From contig NC_134643.1 in NCBI RefSeq assembly GCF_030463565.1, forward strand, positions 81,465,721 through 81,529,720: 64,000 nt of DNA, written 5' to 3'. The translations under genes and the position numbers were made by a program. Origin of the DNA: Pelecanus crispus (taxonomy: Eukaryota; Chordata; Aves; Pelecaniformes; Pelecanidae). Below the pieces are notes generated by a model. That model made no database searches and was not told the DNA's origin. It was given only the letters and a program-made list of their open reading frames with translations. Numbering within the stretch: the first letter of the stretch is position 1; every line of letters starts with the position of its first letter. This document shows, piece by piece, positions 1-12,783 of the stretch.

Positions 1-1189
1 GTGTCCTCGCTCTCCACAGCTTCCTTGCCAAAACAAGAGGGGAAACAGTTTTAAGAGCTGATCACCCAAAGAAAACCAATGTGTATTTGTAACTGCACAG
101 AAGCTTATTCTGTTTGTGTATAGTTCAGGGGGGAAAAAAACAAAGAAAGAAACCCAAACTGAATAGAAAACTCGTCTGCTTGGATAACATCTTTTATGGA
201 AATAGTTCTTGATCCTTGTTATCAGCTGAGCTCTGTTACACACAGACTGTGGGGAAATACGTATGTGTTAAAATGGGGAATTAGTAAGTCAACTGATTCT
301 TGCAGCATTGGGTGTTGGCCAGGCTTGGGACAGACCTTGGAGCCACACTAATGGTTGAAAAGTTGGGCTGTGACCAGAACCATCTTGAAATAATCTGAAA
401 AAGCCTTAAATAAATGTGAGGGCTTTTGTTAGCTTCTATTTTCCACAGTTAATGCTGCATTTTATTGGTTGGTATTGAGGCATGCTTTCTGATGGTTTTT
501 CAGCCTCTACCATTACTGTTGTTCCTGTACTGAGTGCTCTGGTGTCCAGGTCCATGTGCTTAACCCGAATTTATGAGACATTTATGGAATTAAATATGGT
601 GCTCACTGCTGCAGGGGCCGAGCCTCCAGGACAGCGCTCTCCTTCCTTCCCTTCTGGGCCTGCATTTCTGTTTTCTGAACTGCCACGTTTCCATGGAGTA
701 AAAACAAGCAGATGCTGCATGTGTGTACTTGGTACCTGTAAAATAACTTCCCATTGGAAACATCTGAAATGAGTCACATTTTCTTCTCCTGGCACCTATG
801 TTATTGACAACTCAGGTCAGTAATAAAGTGGTGGTCTTTTCCAAACAGAGTGAGAATGTGAAAGTGACAATGTAATTACACTATTCAAAAAAGCTAGTGA
901 TATTTTTTTTGTAAAGCGATGACCACAATCATGAGGATCATCAAGAAATGTAATATAGATGAAGCAGCCAAAAAGCAGAAACTGGAGAGCCGGGGGGGGG
1001 GGGGAACGGACGGACACAGGTTTGATCCCCCTTTTAAAGCCACTGTATTTATGCTTCTGGTTGCCATTCCAAGACTGAAGAGCCTCGAGAAGCCAAAGCC
1101 CTTCACGAAGTCTTGCTCAGGGGTTTGCTGGGTTTTAGTCAGGATTTCGGGCTTTGCTTTGTAGACGTGACCCGCGGTTAAGTCTCTAA
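1..1189. other. 5' flank of the PPARA CpG island, no gene seen
   Basis: AT-rich single-copy-looking sequence. I see no exon with convincing coding content on either strand. The only landmark is a run of 13 G residues at 992-1004. The let-7 family core was looked for, because let-7a-3 and let-7b lie upstream of PPARA in mammals, but it is not present in this stretch. Confidence 0.6.
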
Positions 1190-1607
1190 ACAGGACAAAG
1201 CTTTTCTTAGCCGGCCGCCCCCAAGGAGAAGCCCCCGCGCCACGGTCCGCACGGCTCCTCCACACCCCCCCCTCAGGGCCCAGGCACCGCCGCTCGTCCC
1301 CCCCGCAGCCTGTCCCGGCCGCAGCCTCTCCGGCCGCGGGCTGGCGGGTCAGGGGAGGCCAGCGAAGCCTTTGCTTGCCGGTAGCCGGCCCGCCCCTCCG
1401 CCCGGCGGGGCTTTATTCGCCCTTGACGGAAAGCCTGGGCGCCTCAGCCCCGCCCCGCTCTCCCGCCGCCGGTCCCGGGCGGTTAACCGCCGACGCGCGC
1501 GGATGGACTGTGGCGAGGGGGTGGGGGGGGGGGAGGGAGGGGATGAGGGGGAGGAGCGCGCGTGCCCCCGCGCTGCGCCCGCCTCGCGCAGGTCCCTCCC
1601 CGCCCAG

Positions 1608-1612
1608 CCAAT
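1608..1612 (+). promoter_or_regulatory. CCAAT box (NF-Y type)
   Basis: The sequence CCAAT followed by CGGGCGCGG lies in the centre of the CpG island, about 40 bp upstream of an ETS motif. This pairing is common in TATA-less promoters. The match is exact, but the function is inferred from position. Confidence 0.5.
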
Positions 1613-1650
1613 CGGGCGCGGGCATGGCGGGAGGTGTGTGCCGCGACCTC

Positions 1651-1658
1651 ACTTCCGG
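1651..1658 (+). promoter_or_regulatory. ETS/GABP-type site (ACTTCCGG)
   Basis: An exact ACTTCCGG core, the reverse-complement form of the CCGGAAGT motif bound by GABPA and other ETS factors. In CpG-island promoters it often sits within about 50 bp of the start site, so initiation near 1660-1720 is plausible. Confidence 0.5.
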
Positions 1659-1659
1659 T

Positions 1660-2414
1660 AGCTGTCAGGCTGCCAGCCGCCGTCCGTCAGGCGGGCACCG
1701 CGGGCTGCCCCTGCGCGCCTCCTGCCGCCCCCGCCCCGCCGGGCTGACAGCGCCGGGCGGCCGCTGCCCCTGGCCCGGGCTGGCGGCGAGGGCGCTTTCG
1801 CGCCCCGGCAGCGGCGGCTGGGAGGCGTTGTGTGCCGAGAGCCCCGGCGGGACCGACGGCGGATCGCGGCTGGGGAGGCGGCGGTGCTTGCCCGACCCGA
1901 CCTGACCCTGCCCGGCCAGCCCCCTGCGCCCGTGGGCGCCCAGCGCCCGCCGGCGGCCGCGCCGCGCCGCTCCGCCTGCCTGCGGGCCGGCAGTAATGCA
2001 CGGTATTGGCTTAGGGGCCCCCCCGCCCCCTGCCTCTATCCCGGCCGGGGCTCCGGCGGCCGAGGCGGGCACGGGGAGGGGGCGGGGGCGGTAGGAGCGC
2101 GGCTGGGTGACGCCCCCGCCTCGCCAACGCGGTGGCGGTTTTGCTAACGACCTGTCCTTTCTTCTCCTCCCCCTCTCTTTTCATTTTATTTATTTATTCA
2201 TCTCGGCGCCGCGTTTTCAAGCCCTCTGCGGTACTCCGGCGGTGGCAAAGGCGACGAGGAGAAGGAGCTAGCTGGCCCGGGGAGATGCTTTAGCTCTTCC
2301 TGCTGCCGCGCTCGGGCTTCGCGCCTGCTGCCCGCCGTGCGGGGCGGCAGCCCGGGCTCAGAGGGGCTAAAAGGACGAGCAAGAGCCGGCGCCGGCGGAG
2401 GCTGGCCTTTGTAG
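1660..2414 (+). other. PPARA: candidate PPARA first untranslated exon (limits uncertain)
   Basis: PPARA begins with untranslated exon(s) in other vertebrates, and its ATG here sits about 23 kb downstream of the island. The best splice donor near the island edge is TAG|GTAAAG, with GT at 2415-2416. The start is only bounded by the CCAAT/ETS pair, so the 5' limit is a guess, and a shorter exon starting anywhere in the island is possible. Open frames across this GC-rich stretch have no recognisable protein content. Confidence 0.3.
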
Positions 2415-4395
2415 GTAAAGAGCGATCTTGGAAACTTTGCGGGGAGACTTCAGGGTGCGGGGCGGGGGGGGGGGGGGGACGGGGAGCAGAGGAGAAGGCA
2501 ACGTCCTGTCCTATAAGGTGCTGTTTTGCAACTGCCATGTCTCTTAAATGCAGCACATCTGAATTGTCCTTAACCAGCTCTGAGGAATGAACTTGGGCAC
2601 TAGGCAGAAAATATGTGCTTGGAGGTTAGCTTTATTGGCTTGGCTGGGCCAGGCAGGTTGTACTTTTACCAGTCGGTTGGTCAGAGGAGAGTCCTATATC
2701 CTTGGAGTGAGGAATGGGTCAGTGGGAGCTCCCCCTCGATTTGCTTTCGTGGTCTCATGAGAAAAACGTGTTCTTGATTGTCCCTACGGGATTGTCCACT
2801 TGCTTTCTGAAAAGCAAGTGGAAAAGATAGATAGCATTCAAAAAGTAATGGCAAGGAGTGCTAAAAGCCTTGTATTCATATTAAGATTAGCACAGCCTCA
2901 CTGACAGAGTAGCTATTCCTGAGGCCTCTGATGGAATGAGTACAGGATTCATCTGACAGGTTTATCTGGAATAATGATGTTTGGCACTTCGGTGGCATTG
3001 GATGTCTTAGTAGTACTGCATGAATAAAGATATTGCATAAGTTTTGTTGGGAAGGAAAGTTTTAATCAAACTGTACTTGTATTGTAGAACAGACTTTCTT
3101 ATTGGCATCTACCACTGATTACTGCGTTGAAATTTGTGTGTTTTTTGCAGCTAGCAAAACTGATAAGCTATAAAAAATGTTTCCTTTCTAAATTCTGAAT
3201 CACTGACTTAATATCGAGGCTACCTGGTCTCATGCTGAAACTGACGGCAGTTGTGGTTCATGTGATGTGGTCACAAGTCTAGTCAAAGCTAAACCAGTAT
3301 CATAACCTTTGTTATTTGGCATGAGCTGTTAAGCAGCCATTGGCTCTTAGGTACATTTAGTGGCAACTTTCTGGATTTTAAGTAGTGCAATGTAGTGTTT
3401 CAGAAGGATGAGAGTGTGTGCAGAACTTATCAGGGGGTTGTAGAACTGTGTGGCCAGCACACTCCCTTTCTTTTCCCATGTTTGGAAGGAACACTTGGCA
3501 TAGTCCAAAAAAAGTTGTTATCCATCTGCTGATGCCTTATATTGACTGCCATCCTCTACAATCAGGTGGCATAGGGAGTTTTGGCTACCTATTACAAACC
3601 TGTACATCCTGAAAACCTTGTGGTTTTCTCACTTGCTTTTCAGTAGTTCTTTAATGTCTTCATTTTCTATTCACACCCCTCAATACTGTAGTCTTCTTAA
3701 AGAGCATTATGAATTTTAAACCATGGAGAAAGGGTTGCATTTCTGTTGCGATTTTGTATCATTATGCTTTTAATAGTTGAGTGTTATAAAAATATTAGAG
3801 AAGATAGTGACCTACAGGAGAGCAGGATACATGGCCTAGGATATTAATCTTGTTCTAGAAGACGGACTGTAGTGCTCACTGTTGACCCAAAGTAGTCAAG
3901 GAGGGCAATGTAAGTTTTCTTAGTATTTTTTTTAGAAGCAGCTCTTACTTCAAAATTGCAAATAGCACTTTTTTTTCTCTCTGCTTTGCTTTAGCTCACC
4001 TGCTGAGCTTTAAGTTCTGAGTTCTGTTTTTCTTGCACACGGCATATTTGTTGCAAGGGGGAGGGGGGAAGAGAAAACCATACTTGTCTTGGAACATAAA
4101 TGAGGTTGAATTCATATTTATTATAAATACAAATACATTTTCTTGCAGAGTTTTTGAATTTTAACATTTTTAATGTAATCTGACTGCCTTTGCAAAATCT
4201 CCCTGAATCTTTAATTTGTTTGTTTTTCAGTTGAGTGGGCAGAGGAGTCAATTTAATCAAACCATTATTTATTTTTATAGCTATGTATGCACTTTTTTTT
4301 GTAATTTTTTCAACAGGCATTACAAAGTATATAAAAGTAAAATCTCTAGGGTGTAAATGGTACTTAAAAGGCCAATTGCAAAGACATCCTGTAGG

Positions 4396-4425
4396 ACGTG
4401 TGCATGTGTGTGCGCGTGCACGCAC
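4396..4425. repeat. 30 bp alternating purine-pyrimidine tract
   Basis: Every base from 4396 to 4425 alternates purine and pyrimidine, mostly TG and CG steps. Such tracts favour left-handed Z-DNA under negative supercoiling. The tract lies about 2 kb downstream of the CpG island. Confidence 0.6.
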
Positions 4426-4874
4426 CTTGGAAGCTGTAACTACTCTAACAGTTGTCCATATAAAGACTTGTACGTTTGTGAGAATGCTCACAAAAATATT
4501 TTGTGAGTAAAAGGATTTTCCTTTATAACAGATAATTAAAATAGCATGAGGATTTCAATGTAGTGGTCTTAGTTGAGTGCTTTTGAATTTTTCTAGTATG
4601 AAGAAAAAAGGATCAGAATGATATTGCGGTATACCAGACATATACCCTAGTTAGCTAGATGTCAGTGTAGTCCTGCTGTAAAACTAGGTGTTGTATTAAA
4701 AGCCTCAGTCATTTAAAAAATAGTTTTAGCCCAAGTGAAACAACAGTGTTTTTTTCTGAAGAAGCGTAAAGAAATATTAAAAAGCATTATATTACATGAT
4801 ATTAATATAAAATTAGAATAGTAAGCTTTGGGAAATTTTGTTGACTCTTTTTTAAATTTTTTTTTTTTTTTAAG

Positions 4875-5001
4875 AAAGAATGTCAGCAGCTTTATATTAA
4901 TGAAGAGCCACTTGTTATCACCAATGTGCACATGAAATGGAAAGGAAACAGATTCTGGCAAACAACTTCTGTTTCAACCTTGCAAGATGCTGCATGAAGT
5001 G
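4875..5001 (+). other. PPARA: candidate untranslated exon of PPARA
   Basis: A long T-run ending in AAG (AG at 4873-4874) precedes a 127-base segment of more balanced composition, which ends in AAGTG|GTGAGT, a near-consensus donor at 5002-5007. The segment has several ATGs, each followed by an early stop, so it would be 5' UTR rather than coding. Both splice signals are good, but T-runs are common here and this could be chance. An avian PPARA cDNA would settle it. Confidence 0.3.
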
Positions 5002-7121
5002 GTGAGTACATATGTGCACTGGGAACGATCTTGGCATTATGTTTGAACGACTAGAGAAGAAAAAACAGTTGAGGTAGAATTTGTGTAAAGAGTGATTAAT
5101 GTGTAGTCAACTGACAAGGAAAGAAATCTGAGCAGTTAGTGCAAACAAATAGTTGGTAAACGGAAACTAGTAGCACAATCAGGAGAACAGAGTAAAATTT
5201 CCTTATGTTCCAGTATCTATTGCTGTGTTAGGCTACTATGTAGAAGCTGCATAAAGGCGTTATCCAGTAGAATTCTGAAATCCTAATATTTTAGAAGTAG
5301 AGCGCTCAGCATTTCACAGGACCAGCTCTGTGAAATTACATATTGAATGACTTTTGATGAAGTAGAATGCTGAATATTCACTGAATGAAAAAGTGCTTAT
5401 CCAGTAAGGTTAGGCTCTAAATCATCACTATCCTCAAAATAAAATTAAAATATCTCAATCTTAAAGAGTATGATATTTGGCATGTTTTAAAAACATTAAA
5501 TTGATATGAGCAGATTGCTGTGTGTCCAGATTGCATGTGGCATTGAGATGTTGTCAAGTCTGATTCCACTTCCTCATACCAGTTCTAATAGTTTCTGCTT
5601 ATGAAACACTATTTATTTATAAGTGCATTGCATGTGTCTTTTAAGTATCTAGGAAGTATAATTTCTGTTGTCTAGTGAAGGGCTTCTCGTGCACAGATTA
5701 ATACAAATTATAAAATGCAATTCGTTGGTATTCTAATCCTGATTTAGGCTTAAGTTGTTATGTGACTGGTTTGTGTGGTTGTTTGCTGTGTTTTAAAATG
5801 CTGTAAGCATAAGCTGTAGAAGCTTTTTTTACTTTGCAGGTTGAAAGATGAGAACTACCAAACAGGCATAGTTTGTTCTGGGGTACTATATTAATCTAAA
5901 TTTATTGTTTTAAGTTCAGGATGTCTCATGCCTGTGGAAACACTAACAGTATGAGATAAAATTGCAAGCATTTGCCAAATTACCTATCCCTTTCTAGAAA
6001 TGCTGATATACTATCATGTTTTTTTAAGAAATTGTAAACTAAGAGATTATTCACTTAATCTTTCCAAATAGTAAAAGAAACTTGTTCATAAGTCTGTCTG
6101 CCTTGAGGAACTCAGAGTAGTTAGCAGCTACTGAAGTTGTAAGATTCTTTGGCATTTGATTCCAGGTAGCTGACATACATGTGAAAGTGAGTTAGTCCAA
6201 TATTTTTGTATGTCATATTTTCGTGTCTCATTAGTCCATTTTCAGTTTGTTGATAAGTATGTAAAAGGAAACCAGAGCTGCTGTTCAGTGTGCAAATTAA
6301 CTGCTGGTTGAGTAACTTCTTACTCATCTATGAGTGTATAAAATCCTGGAGCTGAGAGTGTTTATTATTGTGAGTAGTTTAGAGTTTGATGTATTTTGCA
6401 TGAAAAAATGATATCACAGTCTGTTCTAATGTTACTTAGATTTAACAAAAAAATGCATCATTTGAAACTATTCTACAGCCTATGATTAAGGTTTGGAGGG
6501 AGGGCTAACTGTCCTGTTGTATGTATCCACGCACCCAGCACAGTTATGCTGTCTAAGTTCTATTATCTGCATATAGGCTTGTATTGCCATTCATTTTTTT
6601 GTTACACAAATAAGAGTGCTACATGCCTGTTTTGTTTTAAATAATTATTTGCTGGAAATGATTGGTATAACAATTCACAGAAGAAAAAACTGAATTTAAA
6701 CCAGAATGTGAGTGTTCAAATGGCTAGAAGAACTTTTGTCTATTTGCAAAATCTATTTGAAAGTGAAGACTTGAATTACTGTTGACATTTCCTAGCCTCC
6801 TGTTAGTGTTACTGCTTCAGCAAGAATGTTATTAAGTACATGGCATTGGAATCACAGGGCAGGCTCATTATTTAACAAAACAAAACCTTCTCACATCTTT
6901 ATTCAACATGTGTGGAAAATGTTCCCTAGAGTAGTAAGGCTGAAAAATGTAATACAGAACCAGTTGGATTTGAGGGGGAGGAAGAGGGAGAAGGTGGGTG
7001 TTGTGTCAAGATACTGCTTTGGAGACTCCTGGGTTTATTAGCAGGCAGTGCTTGACAGTATTCTGTACAATAGGGCTGATGAATGCTCCATTGTCAACGG
7101 TCGATGAATTCACCTGCTCTG

Positions 7122-7146
7122 ATGTTAAAATAAAATAAAATAAAAT
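7122..7146. repeat. (AAAAT)n simple repeat
   Basis: Five tandem copies of a five-base AAAAT-type unit in the 5' intron. Nothing suggests function. Confidence 0.7.
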
Positions 7147-8157
7147 TAATGGCAACCCACAGGTCGTAGTGAATATTGTTGGCTTGTTTGGTAATTTTCA
7201 GGGGAAGATTATAAGAACTATGCATTACTAGCATAAAAATTATGTTTCTAATGGAGGCTAGAATAGATTATTGATGAAGGTTAGGAGTCCTAAGAATAAT
7301 TTGAAAAACTAGCCAATGTAGGTATGCACAGAATATTGGACATTGAAGTTTACTCAGCAAAGTTCAAAATGGTTGTGTGGCTTGTCAAATCTTTTTTCTT
7401 AGTCTGTAGGTAAACATTCAGTTTGGAGGTAAGTGTTCTGCATTGTGAGGGGGTTTTGAGTGGGTTTACTGTCAGTGTAAGATGCTATATGGATGCAGTT
7501 TCACTGTAAGGGAGCTATGTAAACAGGAGAATGTTCGATTTGTGGTCGTTTCCGACCAGTTGGTTTTTGGAAATTCTGCTCTGTGGGCATAAGGTAGACT
7601 TATGTTGTTAGCCGTATATATGTGAAATTTAAAAATGGTGTAATGTGTGTATTCATATTCCACATAGCTGCCCACAGAGAAAAGCACATAAGAAATTTGA
7701 ACTGGTTTTTACTTCTGAAATTTATTTATTTATTTATTCTGATCCACCTCAGGACAAAAGGCTGCTGTGTGCAGTTAAGCAGGCCAGTCTGATTAGAAGC
7801 AAATCAGGTAGCAGCTTTAAGAATAGATGTAACTAAGAGACAAGCAGCACAGGATACTGCTTTTGAAAAAGGGAGCAGCTGTACATTTTGTGTACTGTGC
7901 TTCCACAGAGATGGGACCGTACATAAATATGCCAATATTTTCAAACAGCTGTCAAATGTTCAACTTAAATGTATGTTTTGGACACCTGATTTTCAGCATA
8001 TTGAGTTGCCACAATTCTAACCAAATTTACAAGGAGTGGCATTTTTCTTAAGATTATACATCCTGTAATAAATCCTGTGGAAATGTAATAGTGATAATCC
8101 TTTAAGAATATAGAATTGTTCAGTTTGCAGCTATCTTTCATTTCTCTTCTATGTGGT

Positions 8158-8188
8158 ATGCGTGTGTGTGTGTATATATATATATATG
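8158..8188. repeat. (TG)n(TA)n compound microsatellite
   Basis: A run of TG steps passes directly into TA steps, uninterrupted for about 30 bp. It is followed 12 bases later by a 14-A run. A likely length-polymorphic locus. Confidence 0.8.
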
Positions 8189-11000
8189 AACGCTTAAATA
8201 TGAAAAAAAAAAAAAAGAATAGTATGTCCCCTCTCTGTGTTGTTCCTGATAGCCCTGCAAATATGAGGCTTATGGCGAGAGGTGTGGTTACACAGCCTGG
8301 CCTGATTTGATCTAGCAACTGTTGTTAAAGATCAGTCAGGCTCCCCCTTCATGCTTCTTGCCTTTGCTACCATCCATGTGTTTCTGTCCTTCCTTTTTGC
8401 TGTCCCTTAGCGAGTCTGTTCAGCTATCTCTAGCTATGTTTTTCCTGTGTTACGTTTCTACTGGCTTAATGAGCTGAATTGTTTCAATGAGGCGGTGTCT
8501 GCACTAGGGAATAAAATATGCCAGGGACTGTTCTCTGGACCTGGAACAAAGTGGCAAGATTGCACACACCTAACAGTCTTCCTCCCAAAACAGCACGGTT
8601 GCATCCAAACTGCCAGTGGAGAGCATGTTCGCTGCTCTGCATTTGCTGTCCCCTTAAGCATGCCTGCGCATTTGTCTGGGAGAGTGCCAGGTTGGTATGG
8701 GCCAAAATGGTGTCAGAGAGGACGCTAACAGCATGACTTGAGCCTGTGCTCTGGCCCTGTTTTATTTACTATTATAGTTATGGCCAGAGAGGTCAGACAA
8801 GTGTGAAAGCCAGCACAGGCGGGATGGAGCTGGAAATGAGGAAGGGAGAGGGAAGGTGCAGGGCTGACAATGTCAGGGAGCTATGGAAGGCATATCCTTT
8901 TGATGTCAGGGAGCTATTCCATTACTTAAGCTGGCTTGTCTAACTGTATCCTTAACGTAACTTTATTTTGCAACCAACTTCAGTTTGGCTCTGCAGGGGG
9001 CTGTGAGTGCTGTGTCCCTTTAACTGCTTTTTCAAAGTCTGATTCAGTCAGCTAAAATGCCTTATGAAGTGAATTAAAACTGGTATGTGAAAGTACATAT
9101 ATGACTTTTTAAACAGATTTTCTTATCCTGGCTGTTTCATTGGACTGTTGTTTTTCTTCCGCCTTTCTGTAATTCAGGTGCTTCCTTAGTTAAAAGAAGT
9201 GGGGTGGCAGGCAGGCAGCAATGGTGATACTATTGTCCATATGGGGCTGTTAAACTCATAAGTAGACACCCTTTATGTCATATGAAGGATGAACAGAGAG
9301 CTGAGATGTCAGGAAAATAATTGGTTATATTTTGACATTTTTTGATCGCGCAGGAGTGTGAGGCTTGTGATCTCTATACTGTAGCAAATGACCTGATTTA
9401 GAACTGTGAGGTCATGTGTCCTAAGTATATCCTCTATCTGACATGTCAGTAGCTTGGAAGTACAAGTACTTGATGTCCATTTGCCAAAAAATGTAGATTC
9501 ATTACATTCATGCCTGTTGCCAAGACTCCTGTCAGCAATGCTAATTCAGTTTAAACTTTGTTTTTGTGCGATACATTTATCACAAAGAAAAACTTTTCAA
9601 AGTAGGAATTTCTAAATTACCAGAACAAAACTGAAGACCTTTTTCTTAACAAAAAAAACCTAACAACAACAGAAAGTGAAAGAATTTTGTTTCACATTCC
9701 ACTCTGGCATGCCATTAAATCAAAGGAGGTTTATTTTTAGCAGTTTTAATTTATTTATTTATTTAAACGTAGTAGCTGAGTAACAGGAGCATATAAAACT
9801 GAGTAGAATTGTAGTGCACTGAAGAATAAGTAAACTACACAACCCCAGGTGCTGTTTATAGAAGACATTAGATTTTATCTACTGGTAGACGAGTATGAAA
9901 GCTAGCCCATTGGGATTACTCCATTTTTCAGAAAGACATTTGCAAGCAGAAGGGGCCTAAATCTGTAATACCTTGTCTGAGGGTCACTGCCTTTTATAGG
10001 CTACAGATCCTTCTGTTAAGCTGAATTTAGATTATCAAATATGTCTTGTTAGTATGTTTGGGTAAGGGAATAAAGTTTATCAGTGAAATAAAACCACCAA
10101 AAGTAACACAGTGGTGGTGTTCTCTGCTAAGAAGGCGAATTCAGGCTTCTTGAATCTCTTCCAGAAACAGATGTAAATTCCACTGTAGCTTTTCAAATAG
10201 TGAATAATCATGGTCTGTTACGTTTGGTGATGAATCATGCAAGGGGTTGCAGATGGTGAGAAGAGTGCAGCTGTGCAGATGCTAGAGGGGCGGAGATAGA
10301 AGACTAGAGGACCCAAAGGGGTGAAGGAGGTGATTTGAGGATGGGTTGACATGGCTTATGAAAGAGAGGGATAAGACAGCTGAAAGAGTATTGAAGCTGA
10401 GTGTGCCAGAGTAAAGCTGAAACTGGAACCTGAGATTTGGGGGTGGGGGGAGTCCTGGAGACTGAAAAGGAGGTATACTTGAGGCAGAAAGGTATTTTTT
10501 TGTTATTGTTGATCTTTGAAGCAAAAGTTGCAGCATCAAATGCCAAAGTAATTGGACTTTTCTCCCAAGCCAAAACATGAAGGAGACTGAGCTTAGATGT
10601 GGAAGTTTAAGCTGTAATGAAAAGAGAAAACATAGAGGCTTCATGTTCCTTTTAAAGGAATGCTGGTCATAAGTAGGAAAGCTATTGTAGTAACAGATAC
10701 AGATGCAAAGTTGTGGGTTTTTTTTATTTCAATTGTTCTGAGCAGGACCTGTGTAATGAGATCGGGGTGGCAAAATTTGGGAGTTAACCAGGTGGAGAAG
10801 TTGTATCTGACTAGGTGTTATAAACAAGGGAGATTGCAAGGCCTAGGTTATGGTTGAAGGGCGGGTAAGATTCAAGTGAAGCTTTTCATGATCTTAAACC
10901 AATATACTAAAAAGCCCGAATCATCTTTCACCTTTTTGCATTAAGTAATTTTAATTTAAGATATCTTTTTCTTTTTTTTTTTCCTTCTCTTTCTTTTTAG

Positions 11001-11065
11001 ACAAACAGTATAGTTCCAAAACAGTGGCTCTTTATTCAGGAAGAATGTTGCCAATTAAGGTGCCT
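11001..11065 (+). other. PPARA: second candidate untranslated exon of PPARA
   Basis: An excellent acceptor (a long T/C tract ending in TTTTTAG, AG at 10999-11000) is followed after 65 bases by CCT|GTAAGA, with GT at 11066-11067. The segment has no meaningful open frame. The acceptor is among the strongest in the 5' intron, but the donor match is only moderate. This could equally be an unused pair. Confidence 0.2.
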
Positions 11066-12759
11066 GTAAGAACTAGTATTTTTGCCCATAGGTCAGAAAT
11101 CCTCAGCCAAAGTGAATATTTAACCACTATTTCAAGGACAGCCAATTATCTTTTTCTTAATAAAGTATGCAATTAGAAGTCAAAGTGAGGGACCCTGGAA
11201 AACTATAGAATACTCCAAGTACTGACATAACTTCAGGCACCCATTGCGTGTTCTACAAACCTCGGTAAATATAAAACAAATACTAAAAACAAACTGAAAA
11301 AAAAACAAAAAAGAGGGGGCAGAAGTCCAGATCTATCATGGAAGAGAGTTATGCTCCAAAACTGCTATACTGAAAACTGTTTTCAGGATTGTTTTCTCAT
11401 CTCTTTTAGTCTAATTACCTAAGAAGGTCAGATACATGCAGTACAGTTTGCTGTCCTCTCCCCTCACCCAGTAACTGCGAACCTGCAAGTCTTGTCAAAT
11501 TTTACAGAGGAGTAGTGGTTGCAAAGGCATTAAAGTTCGGTAATGTTTATGAAAGTTGGTAACTGGAAAGAAGAAAGGAAAACACATTATTGACCCTACT
11601 GAGGAAATGATGCAATATGAATTCAACAATTATCTCTTCTGTTTGGCCTGCCGCTTGCCAATCAGCATAGGAGCACTAGCGAGCCAGTTGCAACATGTAG
11701 CTCTGAACCAGCTACAGCATGTTTGCTGTTTGCATAGTCAGTAGTTCAGGGACATTGTGTGGGGAGGGGGTACTGTTAAGTGTAGTGAGAAGGGAAAGAG
11801 CAGGGAGACATGATAGGACAATGTGGGGTGACAATGGTATGAAAATTTTATGTCTTTGGGAGCAAATCAATAGAAATTACAGCTTTTTTATTTCTTCTCC
11901 CCAAAGCTGCCCTTTTCTTAGTATTTTAATGCTGGTAATAGTAAAAACTGATATGAATTCTACCTCTCAAATTTGCGTACTGTCACGACTTAATGCTCTC
12001 AAGCTTTTATCATGTTGTTTAAACTCAGAAAATTATATACAACTTCAGAAATTTCATTACCAGTCAACAGACTCAAAACTACTTGGTATCAGTAAACTAT
12101 TATATCATGTGGCAGAATACATTATTGTTATATATAATATGTGGCCTTGAATTAGGTTGTATTCAGTTGAAGTAATTATGTCACAGGAGCATTCCTTTGC
12201 TCTTTTGTCAAAGAGTAAGCAAGGTTGAAATCATATGGGAATAATGCATATGTTCACAGAACAAAAGATTAGTTAATTATTTCTTATCCTTCATTTTACT
12301 ATAAATTTAAACTTAAGGCAGGTATTTTTATTTATAACACAACAAGGATTCTAAGTTCTAAAGAGTGTGTTGCTACTAGTCCTGCCAATAAGGAATTATT
12401 GACAATATATACCAATTGCTATCACACATAAAGGTCTGTGGATATAAACAAAAGGAATTCTTTTATCCTAGTTTATAAGAACACATTTTAAGGTATCCAT
12501 ACATATAGATGAACCCTAAAGATTGTTGCAATATTATCAGAGTTTTAGAAAGTGCATCAAAGTCTTTGCTTGACTCTGTAAGTTAGTGGCAATTGGTTTT
12601 TATTTCTTTTCATAAATATAGTATGTCTAAAACTTCACATTTGTTAGTAAAAGTTACTAGACAGCTTTGCTTGTAAAAGTTATGATGTCTTTTTGGATAG
12701 AAGTCATGTATGTTATGTTGTGGGGGTTTTTTTGGTGGGTTTTTGGTTGGTTGTTTTCC

Positions 12760-12783
12760 TTTTTTTTTTTTTTTTTTTTTTTT
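12760..12783. repeat. 24-base T-run
   Basis: An uninterrupted run of 24 T, preceded by a G/T-rich stretch from about 12720. It could be the remnant A-tail of a minus-strand retro-insertion, but no body of a known element is recognisable beside it. Confidence 0.7.

Larger units (their letters stand above)
1190..2500 (+). promoter_or_regulatory. PPARA: CpG island promoter of PPARA
   Basis: Base composition changes abruptly from AT-rich to very GC-rich with dense CpG dinucleotides, and returns to AT-rich after about 2500. The island contains a CCAAT box (1608-1612), an ETS/GABP-type site (1651-1658), several GC boxes (for example around 2080-2092), and long G-runs (1517-1552 and 2464-2478). There is no TATA box at a sensible place, as is usual for CpG-island promoters with dispersed initiation. 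It is the only large island in the window and lies upstream of PPARA on the same strand, so assignment to PPARA is the simplest reading. A divergent minus-strand transcript from the same island cannot be excluded. Confidence 0.8.

Noticed and set aside
1371-2147. Several overlapping open frames of 60-176 codons on both strands
   Set aside because: They lie in the CpG island, are low-complexity (Ala, Arg, Pro, Gly-rich), occur in all frames at once, and match no protein I know. Long frames in GC-rich DNA are expected by chance.
8447-8736. Four overlapping frames of 67-93 codons on both strands in the 5' intron
   Set aside because: All overlap in different frames, and none looks like a known protein.
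8870-8925. Short direct repeat of ATGTCAGGGAGCTAT
   Set aside because: Two copies of about 15 bp can arise by chance, and no larger structure surrounds them.
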